DNA from: Phenylobacterium sp.
GTDB lineage: Bacteria; Pseudomonadota; Alphaproteobacteria; Caulobacterales; Caulobacteraceae
Direction: 5' to 3'
DNA: 40,839 nucleotides
Assembly: GCF_030697305.1 (NCBI RefSeq)
Contig: NZ_JAUYQL010000096.1
Coordinates: forward strand, 1 to 40,839
Positions within the stretch are counted from its first letter, which is position 1, and each line of letters opens with the position of its first letter. A model generated the notes under the pieces. It worked only from the letters and a program-made list of their open reading frames with translations, did not search any database and had not been told where the DNA came from. Position numbers and translations under genes: made by a program. Shown here in pieces: positions 27,265 through 36,735 of the stretch.

Positions 27265-30200
27265 ATGCATTTCCAGCGCCTGCGGATCTCGGGCTTCAAG
27301 TCCTTCGTCGAACCGACGGAGTTCCGCATCGAGCCTGGAATCACCGGCGTGGTCGGCCCCAACGGCTGCGGCAAGTCCAACATCCTCGAGGCTCTGCGCT
27401 GGGTGATGGGAGCCAACTCCGCCAAGGCGATGCGAGCCGGCGGCATGGACGACGTGATCTTCTCGGGCTCCGGGAGCCGGCCCTCCCGCAACCACGCCGA
27501 GGTGGCGCTGACCATCGACAACGCCGACCGCAAGGCCCCGGCGGCGTTCAACGCCGACCCGGTGCTGGAGGTCGTGCGCCGCATCGACCGCGGGGCGGGT
27601 TCGACCTACCGCATCAATGGCCGCGAAGTGCGCGCGCGAGACGTGCAACTGTTGTTCGCCGACGCTTCGACAGGATCCAACTCGCCCGCCCTGGTGCGCC
27701 AGGGGCAGATCTCCGAACTGATCTCCGCCAAGCCGCAGAACCGCCGGCTGATCCTGGAAGAGGCGGCGGGCGTCGCCGGCCTGCATACTCGACGCCACGA
27801 GGCGGAGCTGCGGCTGCGCGCGGCGGAAACCAACCTCGCCCGGCTGGACGACGTGGCGCGCGAGCTGGAGAGCGCCCTGGCGCGCCTGCGGCGCGAGGCT
27901 CGGGCCGCCGAACGCTACAAGAAGCTCGCCGCGGAAATCCGCAGTCTCCAGGGCGCGCTGGCCTACGCCCGCTGGGCCGAGGCCAAGGCCGCCGCCGAGA
28001 CGCTGATGGGCGAAGGCGAGGCCGCCGCGCGCACCGTCGAGGAGACGGCCCGCACCGCCGCCGCGGCGACCACCCGCGCCGCCGCCGCCGAGGACGCGAT
28101 CAAGCCGCTGCGCGAAGCCGAGACCATAGCCGCCGCGGTGCTCCATCGCCTGGCCATCGACAAGGACCGGCTGGAGCGCGAGGCCGAGGCCCAGGCCTCC
28201 GAGCTCGAACGGCTGGCCGCCGACCTCGCCCGACTAGGTGCAGACCAGGCGCGCGAGACGCAGATCGTCGAGGACGCGACGCTGGCGCTCGACCGCCTTG
28301 CGGGCGAACTCGCGGCCCTGGAGGCCGAGATCGCCGCCGCGCCGACGCGCACGCCCGAACTCGAGGCCGCCGCTGCAAGCGCCGAGGCGGCGCGCGCCCA
28401 GGCCGACGCCGCCGTCGAGACGCTCGCCGCCGAGGCCGCCGCCTGGGAGGCCCAGCGCCGCGCCGCCGGCCAGCGGCTGGCCGAGGCCGAGGCGCGGGCG
28501 GCGCGCACCCGCCGCGCGCTGGACCAGGCCAGGAGCGAGCGTGAGCGCCTCGACGCCTCTGCGCCCCCTGAGGCCGCCACCGCGCGCGCAGAGCTGGACG
28601 CCGCTGAGACCGCACTGGCGATGGCGCGCGCCGCTCTGGATGCGGCGCAGGACGAGCGCGCCGCGGCCGCTGCGGCCGAGACCGCCGCCCGGGACGCTGC
28701 CCGCAAGCTCGAAGACCAGCTCAGCCGGTTGACCGCCGAGGCCCGGGCGCTGGCCCAGATCGTGGCGCCCCAGCGACGGGGCGGGTTCGCGCCGGCGCTG
28801 GACGTCGTCGGCCCGGAACGGGGCTACGAACAGGCGCTGGCCGCGGCGCTTGGCGACGACCTCGACGCTGCGCTGGATCGCCAGGCGCCGGCATTCTGGG
28901 GCGGCGGCGAGGCCGACGCCCCGACCTGGCCCACGGGTGCGCGACCCCTGAGCGCGTTTGTGAAGGCCCCGGCGGCGCTGGCTGCGCGGCTGGCGTTCAC
29001 CGCTTTGGTGGAGCGCGCCGACGGCGAACGGTTGCAGGCCGACCTGCAGCCGGGCTGCAGGCTGGTCTCGCGCGAGGGCGATCTGTGGCGTTGGGACGGG
29101 TTCACAGTGCGTGCCGAGGCGCCACGCCCGGCCGCCGTGCGCCTGCAGCAGAAAGGCCGGCTCGCCGAGGTCGAGGCCGAGATCGAAACGCTGCAGCCGC
29201 GCGCCGCCAAGGAAGCCGTCGCCGTCGAGACCGCCCGCGCGCGGCTGGCGCAGGCCGAGGCCGCGCTGAAGGCCGCGCGCGCCGCCGCGCCCGCCGCGGA
29301 TCAGCGCGTGGCCGTTGCGCGCACAGTCGTCGAGAAGCTGGATCGCGACGCCGCCCGCCGGGAAGCCCACGCCCAATCCCTGGACGACGTCATCGCCCGC
29401 TTCGAGGCCGAGCAGGTGGAGTTGGACACTTCGCTGGAGACCGCACGCGCCGACGCCGGGGGCGAAGATGGCCAGACCTCCGATCTCGCCGGACGCCTGG
29501 CCCAGGCGCGTTCAGCAGCCGCTCTGGCGCGCGAAAACGCGGCCGCGGCCCGAACCGCCCTCGACGTCGAGGTGCGCGAGCGTGACGGCCGGGCGCGTCG
29601 TCTGGACGCCCTGCAGCGCGACCGCGACGACTGGACCCGGCGAGCCCAGGCCGCCGGCCGCCGCGACGCCCAGCTCGCTGAAGCGCGACTGAAAGCGCAA
29701 GCTGCGCTCGACGCCGCCCGCGCGGCGCCGGCGACGCTGCAGGCGCGCCTGGAAACCTTGCTGGACGCGTTCGGCGTCGCCGAGGCCCGCCGCGCCAAGA
29801 CCTCCGACGCCCTTGCCGCCGGCGAGGGTGAACGCGCCGACGCCGACCGCGCCCTGCGCGCCGCCGAGGGCGCGGCTGGCGAGGCGCGCGAACGCCGCGC
29901 CGCCGTCGCCGCCCGCCTGGAAGCCGCCCGCGACCGGCTGGAGGAGATCGGCGCGGACCTGAGAGAATCCTCCCGCATGGAGCCGACCGAACTCGCCGCC
30001 GCCCTGGCCAGCGAGGCGGTGGCGATTCCCCCCGAGGCCGGCGGCGTGGAGGCGCACCTGCGCAATCTCGAACGTCAGCGTGAAGCGCTGGGCGCGGTGA
30101 ACCTGCTGGCCGAGGACGAGGCCGCAGACCACGCCGGGCGGCTGGAGACCATGCTGGCCGAACGCGCCGACCTGACCGGGGCGATCGCGCGCCTGCGCCA

Positions 30201-30711
30201 GGGCATCGAAGAACTGAATGGCGAGGGCCGCGGCCGACTGCTCGCCGCCTTCGAGGTGATCCAGGAGCATTTCCGCACCCTGTTCGCGGCCCTGTTCGAA
30301 GGCGGTCAGGCGGAACTGCGGCTGGTCGAATCGGAGGACCCGCTGGAGGCGGGCCTGGAGATCTACGCCTGTCCTCCTGGCAAGCGGCTGGCGACGATGA
30401 GTCTGATGAGCGGCGGCGAGCAGGCGCTGACGGCCGCGGCGCTGATCTTCGCGGTGTTCCTGGCGAACCCCGCGCCGGTCTGCGTCCTAGACGAAGTGGA
30501 CGCCCCCCTCGACGACGCCAATGTCGACCGCTTCTGCAACCTGCTGGACGAGATGCGCAACCGTACCCAGACGCGGTTCATCGCCATCACCCACAACCCG
30601 GTCACCATGGCCCGTATGGACCGCCTGTTCGGCGTCACCATGGGCGAACGCGGCGTGTCGCAGCTGGTCTCGGTCGACCTGCGCCAGGCCGAGGCCATGG
30701 CTGCGCAGTAG
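27265..30711 (+). CDS. smc: Chromosome segregation/condensation ATPase SMC
   Basis: SMC organises and helps segregate the chromosome with ScpA and ScpB. The 1148-residue protein is full length. Walker A is GPNGCGKSN (31-39). Two long coiled-coil arms, very rich in alanine, glutamate and arginine, flank a hinge at about residues 495-625 ([16 protein letters not shown] region). The C-terminal head has the ABC signature LMSGGEQ (1047-1053), Walker [13 protein letters not shown] with D1076 and E1077, and [13 protein letters not shown] for the switch. ATG 27265 directly gives [14 protein letters not shown], the family N-terminus. It follows the DsbA-like gene by 12 bases. Confidence 0.97.
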   Translation: MHFQRLRISGFKSFVEPTEFRIEPGITGVVGPNGCGKSNILEALRWVMGANSAKAMRAGGMDDVIFSGSGSRPSRNHAEVALTIDNADRKAPAAFNADPVLEVVRRIDRGAGSTYRINGREVRARDVQLLFADASTGSNSPALVRQGQISELISAKPQNRRLILEEAAGVAGLHTRRHEAELRLRAAETNLARLDDVARELESALARLRREARAAERYKKLAAEIRSLQGALAYARWAEAKAAAETLMGEGEAAARTVEETARTAAAATTRAAAAEDAIKPLREAETIAAAVLHRLAIDKDRLEREAEAQASELERLAADLARLGADQARETQIVEDATLALDRLAGELAALEAEIAAAPTRTPELEAAAASAEAARAQADAAVETLAAEAAAWEAQRRAAGQRLAEAEARAARTRRALDQARSERERLDASAPPEAATARAELDAAETALAMARAALDAAQDERAAAAAAETAARDAARKLEDQLSRLTAEARALAQIVAPQRRGGFAPALDVVGPERGYEQALAAALGDDLDAALDRQAPAFWGGGEADAPTWPTGARPLSAFVKAPAALAARLAFTALVERADGERLQADLQPGCRLVSREGDLWRWDGFTVRAEAPRPAAVRLQQKGRLAEVEAEIETLQPRAAKEAVAVETARARLAQAEAALKAARAAAPAADQRVAVARTVVEKLDRDAARREAHAQSLDDVIARFEAEQVELDTSLETARADAGGEDGQTSDLAGRLAQARSAAALARENAAAARTALDVEVRERDGRARRLDALQRDRDDWTRRAQAAGRRDAQLAEARLKAQAALDAARAAPATLQARLETLLDAFGVAEARRAKTSDALAAGEGERADADRALRAAEGAAGEARERRAAVAARLEAARDRLEEIGADLRESSRMEPTELAAALASEAVAIPPEAGGVEAHLRNLERQREALGAVNLLAEDEAADHAGRLETMLAERADLTGAIARLRQGIEELNGEGRGRLLAAFEVIQEHFRTLFAALFEGGQAELRLVESEDPLEAGLEIYACPPGKRLATMSLMSGGEQALTAAALIFAVFLANPAPVCVLDEVDAPLDDANVDRFCNLLDEMRNRTQTRFIAITHNPVTMARMDRLFGVTMGERGVSQLVSVDLRQAEAMAAQ

Positions 30712-30744
30712 GGCCGCTCCAACGGAGCTCGGCCACAAAATTTT
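30712..30744 (+). terminator. Possible weak terminator after smc
   Basis: Immediately after the smc stop, GGCCG-CTCC pairs with GGAG-ct-CGGCC across a 3-base loop (30712-30734, with a 2-base bulge), followed by ACAAAATTTT. The stem is imperfect and the T run is short and offset, so this is only a candidate. The rest of the gap to 30839 is AT-richer than its surroundings but shows no other clear element. Confidence 0.35.
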
Positions 30745-30839
30745 CGAAGATGACGCCGCGCCGCGCGCCCATGTCGCATCCAAAAATTTACCGGCTTGTG
30801 GCTCTTATGCCGCAACGCAACATCGCCTGAGCCCGCCCC

Positions 30840-31055
30840 ATGCTGAATCTGCTTTTTTCGCGCCTCGGCGCCCAATGGACCTCCGCCGCGCTGGTGTTCA
30901 TCGCCAGCGCTCTGGCCGGTCGCTACGCAGCCGAAGGCATGAACACCGTGCAGTGGGCTGGGGCCGCGGCCGCGGTGCTGGGTTCGGTCACGGTCGCGGT
31001 GGCCGTGCGCATCTGGCCGGTCCAGCAACCGGTCAAGGAACGGAGCCGGGACTAG
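30840..31055 (+). CDS. Small membrane protein (71 residues), unknown function
   Basis: I do not recognise a family. The protein has two hydrophobic segments, about residues 14-27 and 36-58 (WAGAAAAVLGSVTVAVAVRIW), joined by a short loop with charged residues, and a basic tail (QQPVKERSRD). The start at 30840 follows a 128-base gap after smc; no strong ribosome site is visible. Its stop shares a CTAG with the stop of the convergent Qnr-like gene. Codon usage and the clean membrane pattern support a real gene, but conservation in related genomes has not been checked. Confidence 0.6.
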   Translation: MLNLLFSRLGAQWTSAALVFIASALAGRYAAEGMNTVQWAGAAAAVLGSVTVAVAVRIWPVQQPVKERSRD

Positions 31056-31807
31056 TCCTTCGGCCCGGCGTCCACAGTCAGGCCCATGGCGCTGAGCAAC
31101 CGGCGCTGCTGATCGCCGCCTACATGCATCCCATCGATGCTGCCGAGCTGAAGCACATTCAGCCCGCTGACCTCGGCGTTGCGCAGGTCAGCGCCAGCCA
31201 TCTTCGCGCCTTGTGTGAGGGCCTGGAAAAGATCGCATCCGCTCAGGTCCGCGTTCTCCAGATCGGCGCCGCTCAGGTCCGCCTCGCGCAGGTTCGACCC
31301 CGCCAGGCTGCATCCAGGCAGGCGCGCCTCGCGCAGATCCGCGAGCTCTAGGTTGCAGGCCGAGAATGTCGCCGCGCAACGGATGACCTTGCGTCCGAAC
31401 GCCTTTCCGAAGTCCGCGCCATGGAACGCCGCGCCGCGCAGGTTGCAGTCGGTCATCTCGATCCCGTAGAGGCCGCAGCGCTCGATCCGCGCGAACGACA
31501 GGTCGCACCGCGCGAACCGCGTCTGGTCCATCTGGCTGAAGGCGAACTGCACGCCGGCATGGGCAGGCCCGTCGTCGGCGAAACTGCAGTCCTCGAACGT
31601 CGCCTCTCGCAGGTCGGCGCTGGCGAAACGGCAGCGCACCAATCGGCAGTCCTTGAACCGCGCGCCTTGCAGATTGACGCCCGAAAGCTGGGCGTCCGTG
31701 AGCGTGCAGCCCACCAGCACGAGGTCGGCGAGTTCGCGGTCGGTCCAGTCGACATCCGACAGATCCACGCCGCTCAGCGTAGCGCCCGACTGCAGCCGCT
31801 CGGCCAC
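31052..31807 (-). CDS. Qnr-like pentapeptide repeat protein
   Basis: The 251-residue protein is a right-handed beta-helix of A(D/N)Lxx-type pentapeptides. Beyond generic repeats, several blocks line up with the Qnr family: FEDCSFADD...G, FARCDLSFA, GIEMTDCNLRGAAFHGADF, a loop before ACNLELADL, and the C-terminal helix QQRRLLSAMGLTV, comparable to Qnr's LLMERLGI end. Qnr proteins mimic DNA and shield gyrase and topoisomerase IV; chromosomal homologs usually have unknown natural roles. It has about 35 extra residues at the N-terminus and a tail after the final helix. The start is GTG 31807, only 7 bases after the thiC stop, so it is probably transcribed with thiC. The Qnr link is from memory of QnrB and needs alignment. 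Confidence 0.8.
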   Translation of the reverse strand: MAERLQSGATLSGVDLSDVDWTDRELADLVLVGCTLTDAQLSGVNLQGARFKDCRLVRCRFASADLREATFEDCSFADDGPAHAGVQFAFSQMDQTRFARCDLSFARIERCGLYGIEMTDCNLRGAAFHGADFGKAFGRKVIRCAATFSACNLELADLREARLPGCSLAGSNLREADLSGADLENADLSGCDLFQALTQGAKMAGADLRNAEVSGLNVLQLGSIDGMHVGGDQQRRLLSAMGLTVDAGPKD

Positions 31808-31814
31808 CGCAGGC

Positions 31815-33839
<2,025 letters not shown>

Positions 33840-33907
33840 TTAGTCCCGATCGGCGCGGAGCCACAAGGCCGTCGCGCGCCCGCGCAACCGCATGCTAGGA
33901 CGCGATC

Positions 33908-34618
33908 ATGAGCTTGACCCTTGGCCTGCTGGCCGGCGCCAGTCCCGCCGCAGCCCTGAAGTTCCTGACCGAGCTGCAGGCCTCCACGCCCGTGAACTTC
34001 GATCGCGACCACATCCGGGTGATCGCCGACATCAATCCCGGCGCGCCGGACCGCGACATCCCGGGCGCTGGCGGGGTCGGCGGCGCGGGCGCGGCTCTGG
34101 CCGAGGCCGCCGGCGCGCTGCGCGGCGCGGGCGCCGAAGTGCTGGCGATCGTCGGCAACTCCGCCCACGCCTGGGGCGACCTGATCCAACGCGCCTCCGG
34201 CCTGCCGCTGATCGACATGATCCAGACCGCGGCCAGCGCCGCCGGCGAAACCGGCGCGCGCCGGGTCGGGGTGTTAGGCTCGCGCCCGGCGCTGCGGCTC
34301 TACCGCGAATACCTGGCCGCCCAATCCATGGGCATCGTCACCCTGCCGGCCGAGCGCCAGCAGGCGTTCACCGAGGCCTTCGCCGAGCTCAAGTCGGGCG
34401 ATACCAGCGGCGACATGGGCCGGCGGATGGCCGAGCTGTCGTCCGAGCTGATCGCCGACGGCGCGGAACTGGTGATCCTGGGCGCCGCCGAGCTGACCAT
34501 GGTTCTGAGCGAGGACGACGTCCTGTTCGGGGTGATCGACCCGGCCGAACGACTGGCCCGGCGCTGCGTCTCCGTCTGCCTCGGGCTGGAGCCTACGCCG
34601 GTAGCGCTCGAGGGCTGA
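33908..34618 (+). CDS. Aspartate/glutamate racemase-fold protein lacking both catalytic cysteines
   Basis: The 236-residue protein follows the aspartate racemase family end to end: [36 protein letters not shown], then [45 protein letters not shown] and [11 protein letters not shown]. The two acid/base cysteines normally sit in P-C-N-T-A-H and G-C-T-E. Here these read V-G-N-S-A-H (G83) and G-A-A-E (A193), so both are lost; the only cysteines are C220 and C224 near the end. The surrounding fold and the H87 and E195 positions are kept. It may be a binding protein or have a different chemistry. It is divergent from thiC and 128 bases upstream of the NikR-like gene. AGGA precedes ATG 33908. Confidence 0.85.
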   Translation: MSLTLGLLAGASPAAALKFLTELQASTPVNFDRDHIRVIADINPGAPDRDIPGAGGVGGAGAALAEAAGALRGAGAEVLAIVGNSAHAWGDLIQRASGLPLIDMIQTAASAAGETGARRVGVLGSRPALRLYREYLAAQSMGIVTLPAERQQAFTEAFAELKSGDTSGDMGRRMAELSSELIADGAELVILGAAELTMVLSEDDVLFGVIDPAERLARRCVSVCLGLEPTPVALEG

Positions 34619-34701
34619 GGCCCATTTGCGAGCGTAACGGGCGCCGCATGCTCCAGGCGCCCAGAGAGGCGGCGCCGGCGATTGCGAAATCGACCTTGCG
34701 G

Positions 34702-34727
34702 TATTACGAACTTCGCAATTCGTAATA
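34702..34727. promoter_or_regulatory. Palindromic operator upstream of the nikR-like gene
   Basis: Perfect 9-base inverted arms TATTACGAA (34702-34710) and TTCGTAATA (34719-34727) are separated by 8 bases and end 19 bases before the start of the ribbon-helix-helix regulator gene. The AT-rich element stands out in GC-rich surroundings. The two half-sites, centred 17 bases apart, are compatible with a NikR-type tetramer binding two half-sites. I infer that it is an autoregulatory operator controlling the operon that follows. Confidence 0.7.
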
Positions 34728-34746
34728 ACACGGCCAGTCTCTTCCC

Positions 34747-35226
34747 ATGACATCCGATCCCCTCGCCCAGCTCGCGCGCCTCAGCGTCAGCCTGCCGGCA
34801 GAGCTGCTTTCGCAGCTCGACGCCATGGTGGCGGAACGCGAACTGCCCAGCCGCTCGCAGATGATCGCCGAGCTGATCCGCCATGAATTGGCCCTGCATA
34901 GCGAGGGCCAGGAGGGCGCGGTGCTGGCCGGCGCGGTGACCCTGATCTACCGCGCCGACCGCGGCCGGGTGCGCCAGGCGCTCGCCCAGGCGCAGGGGTC
35001 CTTCGTCAAGGAAGTGATCTCCTCCCAACACGTGTTCCTGGAAGAGGATCAATCGCTGGAGGTGCTGCTGGTGCAGGGCCCGTCCGAGCGGCTGCAGGCG
35101 CTGTGCGACGAGCTGCGCAAGGTGCGCGGCGTGCAGCAGATCAAGCTGGTCACCACCACCGCCCTCCTGCCCCCGCTGCATGCGCACGGCGAGGCGGAAG
35201 AGGCCGGTAAGCGAGGCGCCCGATGA
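34747..35226 (+). CDS. NikR-like ribbon-helix-helix regulator without the nickel site
   Basis: The 159-residue protein has an N-terminal ribbon-helix-helix domain (LARLSVSLPAELLSQLDAMV, then SRSQMIAELIRHEL) and a C-terminal ACT-like domain as in NikR. In E. coli NikR nickel is held by H76, H87, H89 and C95. Aligning by the conserved LEV/LEI strand, the positions here are G84, H95, F97 and S103, so only one ligand remains. A nickel response is therefore unlikely; a small organic ligand sensed through the ACT-like domain is more plausible. A histidine-containing tail (HAHGEAEEAGKRG) is extra. Its stop overlaps the next gene (ATGA). With the palindrome 19 bases upstream, it probably represses its own operon. 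Confidence 0.85.
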   Translation: MTSDPLAQLARLSVSLPAELLSQLDAMVAERELPSRSQMIAELIRHELALHSEGQEGAVLAGAVTLIYRADRGRVRQALAQAQGSFVKEVISSQHVFLEEDQSLEVLLVQGPSERLQALCDELRKVRGVQQIKLVTTTALLPPLHAHGEAEEAGKRGAR

Positions 35227-36053
35227 GCACCGTCGATACGTCCGATCCCAAGGCCGCCCAGGCCCACGCCCGATCCATGGCCGGCACGCGGGTCGAGGCC
35301 ATGCCGTTCGTCCCGGCCGCCGAGGCGCCCGTCCTGCCCCACGGCGTTGAGCCTGCCGACATGCTCTGGGCCGAGACGGTGGCGGCCGGCGGCTACACGG
35401 CGAAGATCCTGGCGCGCGGCGCACGGCTGCGGCTCACCGACCTGCATGGCGAGGCCTGCGCCTCGATGCTGGCGTTCAGCGCCGAGCGGCCCAGCGAGCG
35501 GCTGAATGTCGCCGACACGCTCAAGGTCCAGTGGAACGCCTATCTCGGCGCCGGCAAGCTGCTGCTGTCGGACATGGGCCGGGTGATGTTCTCGATCCTG
35601 GAGGACACCGCCCAGACCCACGACGCCTTCTGCGGTGCGTCCAACGCGGCCTCCAACGCCCGGCGCTATGGCGATGGCGACAACTGGGGCGACCATCCCA
35701 ACGCCCGCGACCGATTCAAGCTGGCGGTGGCCAAGTTCGGCCTGGGCGCGCGCGACATCCACCCCTGCATCAATTGGTTCAAGGGCGTGCGCGTCGAACC
35801 GGACGGCCAGACCACCTTGCAGGCCGGCCCCTTCATTCCAGCGCGCCAGGTCACCCTGCGCGTCGAGGCCGACGTGATCGTTACCTTCGCCAACTGCCCG
35901 CACGTGCTGGATCCGCGGAGCGACTACACGGTGACGCCGTTGGGCGTCGCCGCCTGGCGAGGACCCGCCACGCCAACTGACGACCCTATCCGCAACGCCA
36001 CACCCGAGGGCCTGCGCGCCTTCCTCAACCTCGAGGATCACCTGCGCCGATGA
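35223..36053 (+). CDS. Urea carboxylase-associated protein 1 (DUF1989), probable carboxyguanidine deiminase subunit
   Basis: This is a DUF1989 protein of 276 residues of the 'urea carboxylase-associated protein 1' type. Recognisable blocks are LRLTDLHGEACASMLAF, LSDMGRVMFSILEDT, HDAFCGASNAASNARRYG, GARDIHPCINWFKGVRV and FANCPHVLDP. Published work on this family showed that such pairs of DUF1989 proteins form a carboxyguanidine deiminase (CgdA/CgdB), which turns carboxyguanidine into allophanate. I do not assign the A or B letter. The first ~45 residues are a lineage-specific extension. Start ATG overlaps the regulator's stop, and the stop overlaps the next DUF1989 gene, so all three are coupled. 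Confidence 0.88.
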   Translation: MSTVDTSDPKAAQAHARSMAGTRVEAMPFVPAAEAPVLPHGVEPADMLWAETVAAGGYTAKILARGARLRLTDLHGEACASMLAFSAERPSERLNVADTLKVQWNAYLGAGKLLLSDMGRVMFSILEDTAQTHDAFCGASNAASNARRYGDGDNWGDHPNARDRFKLAVAKFGLGARDIHPCINWFKGVRVEPDGQTTLQAGPFIPARQVTLRVEADVIVTFANCPHVLDPRSDYTVTPLGVAAWRGPATPTDDPIRNATPEGLRAFLNLEDHLRR

Positions 36054-36697
36054 GCAGCACCGACAAAGCCCTCTCCGGATTGCCCGCCCGCATCGTCGCC
36101 GACCAGGTGGTCGCCGCGCGCGCGCCCTGGGATCACGTGGTGCGCAAGGGCCAGACCCTGCGCATCGTCGACCTGGAGGGGAACCAGGCCGTCGACTTCC
36201 TGATGTACGCCCTGGCCGACGACGCCGAGCGCTACAGCGCCCAGGACACCATCGCCGCCCAGGGCAACATCTTCCTGCGCGAAGGTTCGGTGCTGTTGTC
36301 CAACGAGGGCCAAGCGATGGCCGTGGTCACCGCCACCTCCGTCGCCTACCACGACACCATCGGCGGGGCCTGCAGTTGCGAGAGCAACACCCTGCGCTAC
36401 GGCCACCACACCAAGAGCCAGCACGCCTGCATGGAGAACTTCCTGCAGGCCAACGCCCGCCACGGCCGCGGCAAGCGCGACATGGTCTCCAACATCAACT
36501 GGTTCATGAACGTGCCGGTCGAGGACGACGGCGCGCTGGGCATCGTCGACGGCATCTCCGCGCCCGGCCTCTACGTCGACCTGCGCGCCGAGATGGACCT
36601 CGTGGCGGTGGTCTCCAACTGCCCGCAGATCAACAACCCCTGCAACGGCTTCAACCCCACCCCGGTGCGCATGATCATCGCGGAGCCGGCGACGTGA
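36050..36697 (+). CDS. Urea carboxylase-associated protein 2 (DUF1989), probable carboxyguanidine deiminase subunit
   Basis: The 215-residue protein is the second DUF1989 partner. It has LRIVDLEGNQAVDFLMY, NIFLREGSVLLSNEGQAMAVV, HDTIGGACSCESNTLRYG, KRDMVSNINWFMNVPV and VSNCPQINNPCNGFNPTPVR. It is a clear paralog of the preceding protein: both share the HD...G...N..RYG and RD....INWF blocks. As a pair they are expected to form the carboxyguanidine deiminase. ATG 36050 overlaps the previous stop. 38 bases separate it from the carboxylase gene, with GAGAGG as a possible ribosome site. Confidence 0.9.
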   Translation: MSSTDKALSGLPARIVADQVVAARAPWDHVVRKGQTLRIVDLEGNQAVDFLMYALADDAERYSAQDTIAAQGNIFLREGSVLLSNEGQAMAVVTATSVAYHDTIGGACSCESNTLRYGHHTKSQHACMENFLQANARHGRGKRDMVSNINWFMNVPVEDDGALGIVDGISAPGLYVDLRAEMDLVAVVSNCPQINNPCNGFNPTPVRMIIAEPAT

Positions 36698-36735
36698 GGC
36701 TTTCTACCGAGCGAGTTCGAGAGGCCCGGTCCTAG

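Noticed and set aside
34619-34746. Search for a guanidine riboswitch ahead of the operon
   Set aside because: I could not find the conserved ykkC/guanidine-I or hairpin guanidine-II/III patterns; only DNA palindromes are evident.
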